A stretch of DNA of 64,000 bases from Pectinophora gossypiella (GCF_024362695.1 NC_065417.1:12641001-12705000), one strand, 5' to 3'. Positions 31,850 to 43,667 are shown, counted from the first letter of the stretch. Notes: generated by a model from the letters alone, not told the origin. Program-made: numbers and translations.

Positions 31850-32210
31850 CAGAAGCATTTATTCAAGGTCAAGAAGATCAATGTAACATTTTTGAATTTA
31901 CATCATTTCGCAAGGTGTTATGGCTGAGGAGAAGAAATGAAAAGAAACTGCAACAGCAACACGTCTTTTATATCAATTAGGGTACATTACAAGTTATTTA
32001 ATAACTACAGGAACACATTCAATACCATTAACATTTTTATCATTTAGGTAGTCATTAATCTTATAATAAGCTTTGTTACATAAATTAAGCTTCATGAGAT
32101 GAGCTTTAAATTTATTTTCTGACAAATTTAATATATTATCTGGTATTTTATTGTAAAAACTTTTACATAACCCCAAAATTTAATTTACTTAATCTAATTA
32201 TAATAACGGA
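31850..32210 (-). pseudogene. LINE-G 3' end with RT C-terminal remnant
   Basis: A 60-codon minus frame (31994-32176) contains YNKIPDNILNL, SENKFKAHLMKLNL and KAYYKINDYL, the same C-terminus as 7378-7719 with additional downstream residues retained. The 3' UTR matches 7.1 and 49.1 kb. Confidence 0.65.
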
Positions 32211-32448
32211 TATTATAGATGGATTAAAATGTAGTATTATTTGACAGATATAAAAAAAATCATTAAAACTCTACGTACTTAAATATTTTTCTAAAAGTAC
32301 AAAATTTCCTTGCAAAGTAAATTAAAATCATTGGACGTGGGTAATTTATTTTTTTTACAAAATGGCAACGTCGGGTCGGATGACGTCAGTCGGGCTAACC
32401 TTAAAATGCTAGCTGTCAGTTTTGAGCATACCTACCCGGGCCATTTTG
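32211..32448. other. Unassigned DNA
   Basis: No shared repeat or coding signal. Confidence 0.3.
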
Positions 32449-32852
32449 GCGGGATCGGGAACGGGACAGTTGCTTTCTTCATTTAATAATCCAAATAATT
32501 AATACGAAGTGATGTTTTGTGGTTAATGATCGCATTAAATTAGTCGGAAAACATTCGCGATAGTGTTATTCTATCGGAATATTCAACAAACAAAGTGTAC
32601 TTACCTAACTATTTTCGCTTCGTGCCAACAAGCCGCTACATAACTCGAAAGTTTATGCGGACTTTTGAATTAATTCGTTTGGGGTTCGCAATAGGAGTCG
32701 ACTCCAAGGGTGGGGGCTTAGGTTTCATCATTCATCGTCATCACCTTTCAGTATTTCATTAATCATCATCAAGAAAAAAATAGATAAGACATGGCTGTAT
32801 GGGCATGGTTCCCTTTGCGTTGCCCTTCGGGGAAAACCAAAACAAATAATAA
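32449..32852 (+). mobile_element. Repeat M, second copy
   Basis: GGCGGGATCGGGAACGGGAC to CCCTTCGGGGAAAACC, collinear with 19478-19872 with small indels. No coding potential. Confidence 0.7.
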
Positions 32853-33439
32853 TGAGCACAATGTTCTTATACCACGATCCTGATTCATCACTTTTGCTTC
32901 TTCCCCTCTAATCAAAGCAACGCGTGTGTTTGTCGCGGAACACGCGCCGAGCGCGCTGTTACTTAAATGCTAAAAGACTTAAAAACTGATTTAAAAACAC
33001 TCGTTCGTTGTAATATCTGCTAATCCAACGTGACCTAACAAGTACAAAGTGTCGCAAGCCGAGTCGCACAGAAGTTAAACAATCGCCCGGTTAACTAGCA
33101 CGAAGTTGGCCTTTGAAAACCGAACCGATTGTTCTCTCCTCCTCCGCCATGTTGAGAATTATTCCTGCATACAGTGCGCTTCAATCAATTTCCAATGAAA
33201 ATTAATAAGCTGCTCTATTGTGAGATCGAAGTCTGTAGAAAATGTAACGCATAAGCTGCCAGACAGAAAGTAAGGTATTTGAATAAAAATAAAAGTTTAA
33301 AAACTAAAACCCTATTACGGAAGAATCACGCTTTAAAAAGTATGAAACAAGAAAATACGTATATGTTGTGTAATGCTTCCGAATAGTCTAAGAGATAGCC
33401 GCGGTCGTATGCCGTGGTTAGCGAACTTTTAGGACAGAT
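32853..33439. other. Unassigned; GC-richer stretch 32900-33165
   Basis: CGCGGAACACGCGCCGAGCG and later CCTCCTCCGCCATGTTGAG stand out from the AT-rich background. No frame is open for long. It could be a promoter or 5' UTR of a host gene, but no TATA or initiator is decisive. Confidence 0.3.
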
Positions 33440-33560
33440 TTTTTTTTACTTTTTCCGATTTTTTTTTTTTATTTGCCTCAACTTAACTACTTCGCCGGAC
33501 AAATGGGAAGCGCAGAGTGATCTCACCCGGTATAGACTTTAGAACCACAGGCGCCATTAC
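33440..33560 (-). mobile_element. Repeat F, diverged
   Basis: After a T run: ACTACTTCGCCGGACAAATG, GATCTCACCCGGTATAGAC. The 5' half is missing. Confidence 0.65.
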
Positions 33561-33564
33561 TATA

Positions 33565-33708
33565 GATAGATAAAATACTTTATTGAGCACAATGGACACA
33601 AGATACAGAAATAAGGACAACAGATACGGAAAGGCACAACAGGCGACCTTATTGCTCATGCAGAAATTTCTTCCAGGCAACCTGTGGATACAGGAAAATT
33701 TATTATGT
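33565..33708 (-). mobile_element. Non-LTR 3' end, ATCT-type tail
   Basis: Antisense AGATAGATAAAATACTTTAT, TGCTCATGCAGAAATTTCTT, CCAGGCAACCTGTGGATA. Related to 14.1 and 17.2 kb. Confidence 0.65.
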
Positions 33709-33928
33709 ATTAGTATGAAAGGTCGAATGGTTGATTAGCACTGAATTGTGGTTAACGGGTGGCGGGATAATATCCCGACATTTTGGTTGTCAACCATACA
33801 GTTTGGTTGTCAGTCAATTAAATTAGGTACCTAATCCCACACACGTGCCGATACTACCAATCACAGATTATAGTTTGACAAGATTAATATTACGATACCT
33901 TTAGTATTTGCCCAACGGTCTTGTGGTA

Positions 33929-34080
33929 CAGTCACGAGTACTAATATTATGTATACACTTTGAAACCATGTCACATTAACTTTTTTGACAAATTAAACCG
34001 TAAGTCTCATTAAATGTCAAATAATAATTATGATAGTGCGACAGGGTTCTAAAGTGGGTACATGATATTGCTCATGACTG
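33929..34080. mobile_element. MITE-O, complete, TA-flanked
   Basis: Left CAGTCACGAGTACTAATATT; right TATTGCTCATGACTG. TA on both sides (33927-33928, 34081-34082) and the CAGTCATGAG-type ends suggest a Tc1/mariner-group MITE. A SINE-A head scrap (TGGTTGAGCGCTGGGCTC) follows at 34086. Confidence 0.8.
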
Positions 34081-34274
34081 TACAGTGGTTGAGCGCTGGG
34101 CTCAGGAATCGGAGGTAAGAGGTACGAAATTAAAAAAAAAGTTATTGTTCGTGAAACGATATAATTATTTGCATAATTTTAAGTGCTTTGGACGTCTGTA
34201 GGCGGCAAGGACTAATTACTATGGAGTAATCCATAGTAAACAATTTTTAACGGGTCCCTGATAAAATGTTAAAT

Positions 34275-34630
34275 GGGGCCCGATTCCTGCAGACTCCTTA
34301 TTTTATTTAAAGTTACACCTGTTATTTTCTTATTTGCCGAAAAGAAAAGGGACGGATGATTTACAACTGAAAATTTTAGAATGAATGAATAACCCGTGTA
34401 AATAAAATAAGCATTTCGCTGATATGCAACCCGTTTGACGTGTGCTGTCAACACAATTCTGTCGGGTTAGACAATATAAAATTTTGGAAAGGCTTTTTTA
34501 ATTTATACTAAAATTAACGTGTGTTACATTTAACGGCTGTCGATTACCCGTCCCTTTCTTTTTCAGCAGGTAAGAAAATGACAGGTATAACTTAAAATTA
34601 GATGGTTTGTAAAGGAATCAGAACCATGAC
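34275..34630. mobile_element. MITE-P, full length
   Basis: GGGCCCGATTCCTGCAGACT to AAAGGAATCAGAACC, with CACAATTCTGTCGGGTTAG and ATTAACGTGTGTTACAT internally. The central hinge matches the 14.5 kb copy. Confidence 0.75.
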
Positions 34631-34902
34631 CTTATTATTCTTAGGTATAAGGCCTATATCGTTTCTATTGAACAGAGGAAAGTGAAGTAAAATTTTACGA
34701 TAGTCTCAGAAATGCTGACCCGTTTCCATCACTATTTCCCATTCACCTATTCCGAAAGCAGTTTGTCATTTATGGGATCTCTATATTTCTTGTTTTTATG
34801 GGGCTGTAAAATATAATAGACTTGAAGAATTAGAAACTCGAGCGAATATTTGTTTTATACACATATATTATTATAAGTACCTACCTATAAACTTTTTAGC
34901 CA

Positions 34903-35108
34903 GTCTCGGTGGTCTAGTGGTTAGAACGTTGGGCTGGCGATCTGGAGGCCCAGGTTCAATTCCCGCTGGGGCCTGGTCGAAGATCACTTTGTGAGACTGT
35001 CCTTTGTTTGGCTAGGATATTGCAGACTAAATCGCCTGGTTGTCTAAAAAAGTAGGATGATTTCGTGTTTCGGAAGGCACGTGAAGCCGTTGGTTACGGG
35101 CTACTAGC
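34903..35108 (+). mobile_element. SINE-D, 3' truncated
   Basis: Head GTCTCGGTGGTCTAGTGGTT, B box GGTTCAATTCC, body GATCACTTTGTGAGACTGTC, central domain diverged (CGTGTTTCGGAAGGCACG). It ends shortly after the central domain, where a MITE-P right half begins. Confidence 0.75.
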
Positions 35109-35114
35109 AAATGA

Positions 35115-35287
35115 TCCATCCACCCTTTATGATTTCAGCGTCATGCCTATTTTATTCGCCCAGGTTATTCCTTCATTTTAAAATTATCAATTGTCAATCA
35201 TCCGTCCCTTTCCTTTTTGGCGGATAACAAAATGACAGGTATAGCTTAAAATAAAATTAGATGGTGTGTACAGGAATTAACACTAAT
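35115..35287. mobile_element. MITE-P right half
   Basis: GTCAATCATCCGTCCCTTTC, CAAAATGACAGGTATAGC, TGTACAGGAATTAACAC. Confidence 0.65.
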
Positions 35288-35377
35288 ATAACATAAAGAG
35301 TAACAAGAAAAACTAAAGGTATGTAAAATGATTCGAAAAAATAAACCTTGTTTTCCAGAATAATATTTAATGTTTCC

Positions 35378-35730
35378 ATAACATAAACACTAAACAGCCT
35401 ATGCCGGTAACGTCCCATTACTGGGCACAGGCCTCCATTTATTCAACTGGAGTGGGTATGGAGCATGATCCAGCACGCTGCTCCACTGCCGGTTGGAGGA
35501 GGTATTTTTACGGCTAATAGCCGGGACCAACGGCTTAACGTGCCCTCCGAAGCACGGAATCAACTTATTTTCAGACTATCAGGCGATTCAAGTCTGTAAA
35601 CTCCTTACAAATCAAAGGACAGTCTCACAAAGTGAATTCTACAATGTCCCCATTGGGAATCGAACCCAGACCTCCATCCAGTACGTGAGCCTAACGCTCT
35701 AACCACCACCACTAGACCACCGAGGCTGTT
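35378..35730 (-). mobile_element. SINE-D, near full length
   Basis: Antisense order: tail (CAGCCTATGCCGGTAACGTC, GGCACAGGCC), GTGGAG-type block, central domain (CGTGCCCTCCGAAGCACGG), AGGACAGTCTCACAAAGTGA, B box, and the ACCACCGAGGCTG end. It is the best template for the whole family. Confidence 0.8.
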
Positions 35731-35769
35731 GTACATTAAGTATACTAAAATTTTATTTTTTTAGAACTT

Positions 35770-35887
35770 TTTAGAATCTTACTTTTCGGACAATCAGGTG
35801 ACATAAAATGATTTCGAGTCGGAAATCGAATTCGGACCTCCAGATCGTGAGCCCAACGCTGTACGCACTAGACCACGAAGGCTGTAG
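35770..35887 (-). mobile_element. SINE-A head fragment
   Basis: CTTACTTTTCGGACAATCAG, GATCGTGAGCCCAACGCTG, CTAGACCACGAAGGCTG; internally deleted and lacking the 3' half. Confidence 0.65.
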
Positions 35888-36826
35888 GCTGTATGTGGTT
35901 ATGTCTAAATAGGTATAATACGTCGTGGAAAAACCCCGCATCAGATTTCAGAGCAAACTCATTAATTAAATGGATTCAAATGTCCCTATTAGTTTAAAAT
36001 AAAGCCTGAATACTGCGATATACGTATTAAATCCGTACTAACGATGTTTATCCCTCAGATCCGTTTAAATAAAGAGCCGTATTTCAACTTTGAGTTAATT
36101 TCGTTTCAGGTTTTAGATGTGTGTTTAAAATTCGCGCAGAAGATTTTAGCTACTGGTTTACTAGGTGTTGACCAATGAGTGTAGTTGATGGCGAATAATG
36201 AGGCGCGAATGACAACATTCGGCTTCTCAACCACCAAACCAGGCTAGTAAGTTTCATTCCGGAGAAAAGTTGAGACCATATTTTTTTACCTAGGCATATA
36301 ATTAGCATAGAATAAGGAATAATGATGATGATCAATAAAAAATAACTGTTAAAAAATGTAATGTTGTCAATTGTGTAAATATTACGCAATATATCTTCCT
36401 TCTCTGTGTAAGTCATATGGGTATTGTGTGTGTATGTGTCATTGTGTGTATAGCGCTTAGTATCTGTGGTGTTAGTTGTTATTGGTACAGTCTCTACTGA
36501 ATATTCTACAGAATTGTCAATTCACATACGTATTTCATACCCATTCGGTGAATATCCACGAATAGTATTTCTCTGCATAAATTCCGACCAATGTGTCCGA
36601 GTGCTAATGAAGACTGACGAACCACTCAGACTTTCTTGTTTATTTTCGAATTCGGCGAAACGCAATAAAAAAGGCATTAGTTGCGTTCAATTTGCCCCTT
36701 GTTCCCCGTACGCTAATGTGTTTCATTTAACCCCGACTCGAGGGGAAATTGCCATGATTGTCGCATTTAGAACGATTTACTTGGCGTGTAGGCCGGTGTA
36801 AAGGCAACAGGCTGATTTGAAAGAAA
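35888..36826. other. Unassigned DNA with a 111-codon frame
   Basis: The plus frame at 36466-36801 is the longest open frame outside recognised repeats and the GC island, but shows no signal peptide, domain or splice context that I can defend. No shared repeats here, so it may be single-copy host intron or intergenic DNA. Confidence 0.35.
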
Positions 36827-36827
36827 G

Positions 36828-36895
36828 AAAGAAAACATTTATTTCCATATTGGACGCCACATTAACAAACTTACATTATTAAGAAAAAAAATCAT
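36828..36895 (-). mobile_element. LINE-type 3' end with (TTTC)n tail
   Basis: Antisense GAAAGAAAGAAAGAAAACAT, TTATTTCCATATTGGACGCC. A similar end lies at 42822-42870. Confidence 0.5.
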
Positions 36896-37082
36896 ACTAA
36901 CCTAATATAAATACGTAGATTGGTTTGTGTGTTCTCGTGTTGCTTTTTATTGCTTATTTGATGACTCGGTTAACTCCGAACACCCTTTTTGATATTATCA
37001 CCGTTTAAACCTTTCCTGACCTTCCACGAATATTTTAAGACTAATATTTCTTTCTTTTTAGCCAATTTTAGTGAGACTAACG

Positions 37083-37235
37083 AACAGCAAAGAGAAAGAG
37101 GAAGACCAAGAAGAGCTTACATGGAACAGATTAAAGAGAAGACGAACGTCGTGTCTTATAAGGAGGTGAAGGAATTGGCCTTTGATAGACAAGAATGGAG
37201 AATATTACACTGACTCTTAAATTAGTGATGAACGA
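37083..37235 (+). pseudogene. LINE-K (RTE-like) C-terminal remnant
   Basis: The plus frame gives ERGRPRRAYMEQIKEK, then SYKEVKELAFDRQEW, matching the minus-strand copy at 41291-41500. It ends in CTCTTAAATTAGTGATG, the shared K/L tail. Catalytic domains are missing. Confidence 0.75.
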
Positions 37236-37390
37236 ACAGATATTCATTCACTCTATTATTAACATGACATAACATACGGCTGACAATGTTAGCTGACTTA
37301 TCTGTAATTGGTGTCTTTTTGACAATAATAAAAGGTGCAAATTAGTTACGCCAAAAATTGCAGATACGTCAGTTTGCGATGACGCCAGTA

Positions 37391-37668
37391 GGATGCACGC
37401 ATGACTTTCATTGCGAGGTCGCAGGTTTAAATCCCAGCACGGCCCTGAACTGAATTTATAATTTGTTTTCTAATTCATGTTTGGTTTATAAGTCATCACG
37501 TGCTCAGCGGTGAAGGAAAACATCGTGTGGAAACTGACAATCTCGAGAAATGCGCTTCGGTGGTATATGTATAACGTTTTAGGCTGATACTCCCTTCCTG
37601 GGTTGAGGTCAGACAGGCAGTCGCTCCTGTATAAAACTGGACCTGTGAAATCTTCAGTTTACTCCATG
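37391..37668 (+). mobile_element. SINE-C lacking its A box and terminal tail
   Basis: GAGGTCGCAGGTTTAAATCC, CACGTGCTCAGCGGTGAAGG, AAAACATCGTGTGGAAAC, GGTCAGACAGGCAGTCGCTC, ACCTGTGAAATCTTCAG. Diverged. Confidence 0.75.
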
Positions 37669-38005
37669 ATTAAACAAAATGTCTTGTGTGCACCTATAAT
37701 TGGCTTATGTAACAGTTTAATTCCTTATGTAACTTTTATTTTATTTAATATTTTGTTGTATAAGCTGTAGGTACCTTTTTATAAATAAATAAATAAACCG
37801 ACTTCAAAATCTGTCTGAACATTTTTGACTTTTTGATTTTGTTTCTTTTTTTATCTTTGAAGGACTTGGCCTTATAGACAGATTCAAAAACTTTGTAAAT
37901 ATTTGTCCATAAAAAGCTATGTCAAGTACATTAACACAAGTGGTTACAGCGTAAAATGGAGCGGAGACATTTGCGTATACTGGAACGTAAGAACAGTTAG
38001 ATTTA

Positions 38006-38144
38006 CGGTCACGAGCATTAATATGTATACACTTTGGTACCATCTCACATTAACTTTTTTGGCAAATTGAACTGTAAGTCTCACTAAATGTCAAATATGT
38101 TAGTGCGACAGAAACCTAAAGCGGGTACATTATGCTCATGACTG
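38006..38144. mobile_element. MITE-O, complete, TA-flanked
   Basis: CGGTCACGAGCATTAATATG to TTATGCTCATGACTG, flanked by TA at 38004-38005 and 38145-38146. Confidence 0.8.
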
Positions 38145-38265
38145 TACAGGCGATACGCCATGTTAGGCTAATTGAACAACCTGTGGCAATAGCTACCTGT
38201 CCGTCTAGGCACTCTAGAATACTAATCGTAACCTAGAAGTGTTGTAGTGCATTTCAGGTCTCCAT

Positions 38266-38388
38266 AAACTCGATAAATGGCGCTTATCAACTACGATCAA
38301 CAACAACAGTGGCTGCAAGTTGTCTTTGATTATTTGTGGCTCTGCCCACCCCATTAGGGATTACGGGCGTGAGTTTATGTATATATGC
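38266..38388 (+). mobile_element. Repeat I
   Basis: CAACAGTGGCTGCAAGTTGT, CTTTGATTATTTGTGGCTC, GGGATTACGGGCGTGAGTTT. Tail ATGTATATATGC. Confidence 0.7.
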
Positions 38389-38788
38389 ATCAACTACGAT
38401 AGTGAGCCATTGCCAAGATGCCAATGATAGTAAATAAATTTTAATTTATGAAATAAACGAGACAAAGACTTCTCTTCTTATTTTCATTCTCTCGGGACAA
38501 TCTTATAAGATTCTGTTTTATTTCTTAATCAATTATTTATTTAAAAACATGTACGTTTCATTTTATGATTTCAAAAAGGAATACACGTAATATAACGTTC
38601 CGTTCCATGCAGTAACTTACCAAGTTTAGCGCCATCTATCCAGCAGATAGGATAAAATAAAATAAAATAAAAAGAAAATCACTCATTAACCACGTAAAAA
38701 GGACGACGATAAAGAAGTAAGTAGTCGTAGTGGATACGATTTTAAAGTTTGAAGCAAAACGTCGTTTTGGTAGATTTTACTACCAGTG
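38389..38788. other. Unassigned AT-rich DNA
   Basis: No shared repeat except a short (AAAAT)n at 38650. Confidence 0.3.
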
Positions 38789-38799
38789 ACTGAAAGGTC

Positions 38800-39056
38800 A
38801 CCGACCCCGCCGGCGTGGTCGACGATTTCCCTCATTCAGCGTTTATCGCTATCGACCCACTAGGGTCGATTAATTCTTTCAAATATTTTCCTCTCAGATG
38901 ACGCCCTGAGCCGAGGTTCGCGCCCAACTGGGCACCCTCAGGCCTGTTGTCTTAAACGTTGTACCGGGTGAGATGCCTTCAGCACTCCCCATTTGTCCGG
39001 TCAAGTAGTTAATGCCATCTGCGTTAAATCTACAATAAGTCACATCAAAAAAAAAC
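38800..39056 (+). mobile_element. Repeat F, exact 11-bp TSD
   Basis: ACCGACCCCGCCGGCGTGGT to CACATC plus As. ACTGAAAGGTC flanks it (38789-38799, 39057-39067). Confidence 0.9.
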
Positions 39057-39297
39057 ACTGAAAGGTCGATAAGAATACTTATTCTTTCAAATGACAAGTC
39101 CATTTGCCTATACTTTAGTTATAACAAGGCTACAGATCTCAATTGCTTATAACATTTTGTTACAAATTTTGGAGTTTTGTCTATATCTTTTCTCCATTAT
39201 CAGGGATTGGTTTGACAGCTGGCAGATGTCTTTGATAACGGCATGATATGACGCATCTATCGTGGTGCGCTCGAGATCACAAAACGTGGGTAGATTA

Positions 39298-40097
39298 GGC
39301 CCATAGCATACGGCATTTTAAACGCGCAGACAACGCGCAGATTACGCGCGTATACGCGATTCAAACGCCATTCGATCGCAACTCTGTCACCTAAGTCCTT
39401 GTTCAGATGACGCGATTTACACGCGTTGTCATACCACAGAGTACTTAACATCGTACGCATACAGACGCACATCTCCAAGCATGCAGGAATGTATAAAGTC
39501 ACCACTAAGATCGCTAACTGGCGTGTCTAAAATTTTTGGCGAATCTGATTTGCACATAAATCGCGCCTTCTGAACAAGGTCTAAGCACACGGGGCGATCG
39601 TGAAACGCCCGCCTACTGCGCGTATACGCGCTACGATACCAACGCGCTGTAGTCGCTCGTAGCCCTGTCCCTACTGTACCCCTTTGTACGCGTGTATTGA
39701 CAGTCACAAGTACTAATAATGTATACACTTTAAAACCATGTAACATTAACTTTTTCGACAAATTAAACCGTGAGTCTCATTAAATGTCAAATATGATAGT
39801 GCGAAAGGGTTCTAAAGTGGATACATGATATTGCTCATGACTGTATCACTTCAAATGCGCGTACACGCGCTCCAAATGCCGAATACACTTGTATCATCAA
39901 TGTAAACACAACAATACACTTGTACACTTGCACGAATACACTTGTAAACACAACAATCCGCAACTAATAAAAATAATAATAAAAAAGTACCAAGGTACTA
40001 GTAGTAGTAAGTAGTAGTAGTAACTACGGCGCCGAAGACGCGCGTTCCTGAAATGCGCGTCTTCTGCGCGTTTTAAATACGCCGTGTGCTATGGGCC
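39298..40097. mobile_element. Harbinger-like TIR element R, 800 bp
   Basis: The left end GGCCCATAGCATACGGCATT and the reverse-complemented right end GGCCCATAGCACACGGCGTA match over about 35 bp into AAACGCGCAGA. Flanks are TTA and TTG, close to a TWA duplication. The interior is rich in CGCGTATACGCG-like words. No transposase; the 82- and 110-codon minus frames have no domain. MITE-O is nested at 39701-39843. Confidence 0.75.
39701..39843. mobile_element. MITE-O nested in element R
   Basis: CAGTCACAAGTACTAATAAT to GATATTGCTCATGACTG, followed by TA. It interrupts R, so it inserted later. Confidence 0.8.
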
Positions 40098-40305
40098 TTG
40101 GAAAAGAGGGAAAAATGAGGCTGGTATTGTGTGGACTACGGATAATGTATTTAAAACTTTTTTATTGTAAAGGTTTTGTCATCCAGGCAGCTCTTTATTA
40201 CCTTGTTCAAGTACCTGATTGGTCTAAAAAGTATCGACGTAAAGCGGTTTATCGCGCCTGCCAATTTTTTTTTAATAAGTAAGTACGTTGACGTTTAAAT
40301 TGGCA

Positions 40306-40644
40306 GGCGCTTCTGTAAAAAACAGGATTGGTGAAATCATGTAGGCGGGTAAGCATATCTTACTAGATTCATTTTGGTTAGTTTTTTACAGAAGCGACTG
40401 TCTGTCTGACCTTTCAATCCGCAAAGGGAAAACCAGCCTAATACAGGATAGGTCACATACTTCCGAAAAAATGCGGGTTTCCTCACGATGTTTTCCTTCA
40501 CTGCTGAGCACGTGATAAAAATTTATGATCCAAACATGAATTCGAAAACAAATTCGACAATCATTGGTTTGGGTCTGTGCTGGATTTGAACCTGCGACCT
40601 CAAAGTGAGAGGCAAGCGTTCTACCAACTGGGCTACCACGGCTC
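40306..40644 (-). mobile_element. SINE-C, minus copy with an inverted flank
   Basis: 40385-40644 is antisense SINE-C from TTTTTACAGAAGCGACTGTC to ACTGGGCTACCACGGCTC. 40306-40358 carries SINE-C 3' sequence in the opposite, plus orientation (GGCGCTTCTGTAAAAAACAG, GGCGGGTAAGC). The terminal tail is absent from both parts. Confidence 0.65.
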
Positions 40645-40819
40645 TAGGAAGGTATATAAATATCGTGCCTAAATATTAGGCAATAGTCCGCACGTGTATC
40701 ATTTGTTATTGTAATGAAATCAACCTTAATTTATTTATTTAAGTAGCGGTCGTGTAACGAAGTGACAAGGAACGTGCTAAATGTTTAGACAAGGTATCAG
40801 TAACGAAGGCACGTCAATC

Positions 40820-40960
40820 CGTTTATTTATTAATTTATTTATTTAGATACACATACAGCAATACATATGAAACTTTTACTGACAGCGAAATACTTGGTAT
40901 ATATGCTTGACAATTACATGCGTACACAGCATTCACCGTAAATGAAAACAATTATATAAA
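40820..40960 (-). mobile_element. Possible LINE 3' end
   Basis: TTTATTTATTTATTTAGATA followed by ACACATACAGCAATACATAT resembles an antisense polyadenylation region. Only one copy seen. Confidence 0.35.
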
Positions 40961-41029
40961 TTATAATCTATAAATATAATTATATATTATTAACACATTT
41001 TTTATGAACAATTTTAACAACATTTTTTT

Positions 41030-41150
41030 TTTTGCTCCATCTTAGGACTTCGTATCAACAGTGGCTGCAAGTTGTCTTTGATTACTTGTGGCTCTGCCCA
41101 CCCCATTTGGGATTACGGGCGTGAGTTTATGTATGTATGTATGTATGTAA
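41030..41150 (+). mobile_element. Repeat I with (TATG)n tail
   Basis: CTTAGGACTTCGTATCAACA, GTCTTTGATTACTTGTGGCT, GGCGTGAGTTTATGTATG repeats. Confidence 0.75.
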
Positions 41151-41280
41151 TTTTAACAAAATCCGTTGATCCAGGATACTACTATTTGCTTACTTAAGTA
41201 AATCAATACTTACTACTTGAGGTGTCACTGGACACCCCACGACAGTAAGCCACATTTCTGGACATCGCCTTTTGAACAAT

Positions 41281-41625
41281 CATCATCAATTTAAGAGACA
41301 CTCTCTTGTCGGTGTAGCATTTTCCATTCCAGTCTATCAAAGGCCAATTCCTTGACTTCCCTATAAGACACGACGTTAACCTTTTCTTTGATCTGTTCCA
41401 TGTAAGCTCTTCTTGGTCTTCCCCTTCCTCTCTTTCCTTCTAGCTTTCCTTCTACGATGTTTTTAATAAATTCTTTGTGTCTTATTAGGTGTCCAATCAT
41501 TTTGCCTCATCTGTCCTCAATAATTCTCAGTATTTGTCTCTTTTCCCTTACTCTTACTAGCACTTCCTTATTCGTAACTCTTTCTGTCAAACTTATTCTT
41601 TCCATCCTCCAATTTGAACAACGAA
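41281..41625 (-). pseudogene. LINE-K (RTE-like) C-terminal remnant
   Basis: The minus frame 41291-41500 reads MIGHLIRHKEFIKNI, EGKRGRGRPRRAYMEQ, KVNVVSYREVKELAFD. The GHLIRH ... EGK ... GRGRPR order is typical of RTE-clade polyprotein C-termini. Further upstream sequence is shifted by frame breaks (41507-41692). 3' end: CTCTTAAATTGATGATG in sense. Same family as 37.1 and 55.7 kb. Confidence 0.8.
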
Positions 41626-41639
41626 CAACAAAAAAACCT

Positions 41640-41868
41640 GCGAAAAAATATGGTCCGGGTTCAATTCCCGATGGGGACATCGTCGAAATCACTTTGTGAG
41701 ACTGTCCTTTGTTTGGTAAGGACTTTTCACGCTTGAATCACTTGATTGTTCGAAAAAGTAAGATGATTCCGTGCTTCGGAGGGCACGTTAAGCCGTTGGT
41801 CCCGGCTATTAGCCGTAAAAACACCTCCACCAACCCGCAGTGGAGCAGCGTGATGGAACATGCAAATT
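41640..41868 (+). mobile_element. SINE-D, head truncated
   Basis: B box GGTTCAATTCC, ATCACTTTGTGAGACTGTCC, central domain CCGTGCTTCGGAGGGCACG, CCTCCACCAACCCGCAGTGG. It lacks the A box and the extreme tail. Confidence 0.8.
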
Positions 41869-41883
41869 TAAATGAACCGTGTT

Positions 41884-42264
<381 letters not shown>

Positions 42265-42450
42265 TATGACATAACGACATACATACATCATAAGATGAAC
42301 TAAGTACTCACACATCATTTCTGTTAGACCAACGTGATAGGCGGTGAGCCGTATCGCCGTCTATAAAGGTCGAGCTAATTGTGTTAGTTAAAACTGCACT
42401 TAAGATAAATTAACTTATTGGTACAAGTCCGGTATCAGTGGTCTTTCTGA
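42265..42450 (-). mobile_element. SINE-E, antisense
   Basis: AAGATGAACTAAGTACTCAC, CTGTTAGACCAACGTGATAG, GTGAGCCGTATCGCCGTC, AATTGTGTTAGTTAAAACTG. The head degrades near the GGTATCAGTGG end. Confidence 0.7.
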
Positions 42451-42874
42451 TACACATCCTAACGCGTATTAGGAAGAGACCGGACTACCAGACTTACGCG
42501 AACAGAACGCGTATTTTAATAAAAGTTATCGATAAAATACAACTGGGAATATTTACTTACCTTATTTATGGTCTCGGGTTCTCCGAAGCAACGTACTTAC
42601 CTATATTATTTCTCTTCAAAAATTACGTCTCAATATTAAACGTCAACGCAAAGAAAAGGTAAAAGGAATGTTTTTGTAAAAGCTCAGAAATATCACGTAC
42701 CTACGACTTTGCAATGTTGATATTGAAATTCGCAAGCAGGTTATAAGGGGAAAATAAGTTATAACAAAATGTTACGCACAATCCTAGACAAAGGTTGTTC
42801 TCGGAGAACCGGACGCCAATAGAAAGAAGAAAGAAAACATTAATTTCAATATAATAACACAAGGAAAAAACACA
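42451..42874 (-). mobile_element. Unassigned; LINE tail at 42822-42870
   Basis: GAAAGAAGAAAGAAAACATT and AATTTCAATATAATAACAC resemble the antisense LINE end at 36.8 kb. The 74-codon plus frame (42438-42662) is unassigned. Confidence 0.35.
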
Positions 42875-43115
42875 CATCCATCACAAGATGAATTAAATAG
42901 CCACACCTTACCAAGCTTTTGTGCACCTAACGTGGTGGTGAGCCGTATCGCCGTCTAATAATGGTCCACTAATTATCGACTCGAGCGGCTCGAGCCAATT
43001 GTGTTAGTGAAAATTGCACTTGAGATAAATTAATATCTCATTGGTGCAAGTTCGTTTACGGGGTTCGATCGCGCGCTCCCCGAATGAGAAGCAAGCCACA
43101 GGACCACAGACTAAC
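42875..43115 (-). mobile_element. SINE-E, antisense, includes head
   Basis: AAGATGAATTAAATAGCCAC, GTGAGCCGTATCGCCGTC, CATTGGTGCAAGTTCG, GGGGTTCGATCGCGCG, CAGGACCACAGA. A second SINE-E within 600 bp in the same orientation. Confidence 0.7.
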
Positions 43116-43667
43116 GATAAAAGATTATAGGATATTTTCACGGTGAACAAAAGTCACCGTCCCGACCTATGAAAATCACCCACAAACACGTTGTTAAGTA
43201 CAATGTTAACAAATTCTAATTTTATGGTACAAAAATAAGTATCTAATTACATATGATAAACATCAAAAACACAAAACAGACGTCTATAACGTAGGTATTT
43301 ATTACGCTTCAAAAATATTATAAAGATTTATACTATAATTTAAGCTATTTACTGGAATCCAAAAGACGAGCCTCGTTGAGTGACGTACCGTATTAATATA
43401 CTTCCGTATATTACATCCGACATACTGGATATCTGAAAACATTGTTTCCTCTGTTTTAAATGAAAGATTATACGCCACTGTTAGTACCTATTTATAAAAA
43501 AAGCAGGTCAAGTGCCAGTCCGACTCGCGCATCGGGGGTTCCGTCGATTTGATGTCGAAAAACTTCTGTTTCCATCTATCGAAATAGGTCGTGATTAGTT
43601 TGCCAACTATAAAAATATTTGTAATCGCAAAAACATTTATTTGCAGTTGAAAAAAAATTGTCTCCAT
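43116..43667. other. Unassigned DNA
   Basis: No shared repeat or coding signal. Confidence 0.3.

Noticed and set aside
36466..36801. 111-codon plus-strand frame as a host gene
   Set aside because: No recognisable domain, no start context or splice signals that I can support; length is possible by chance in 64 kb.
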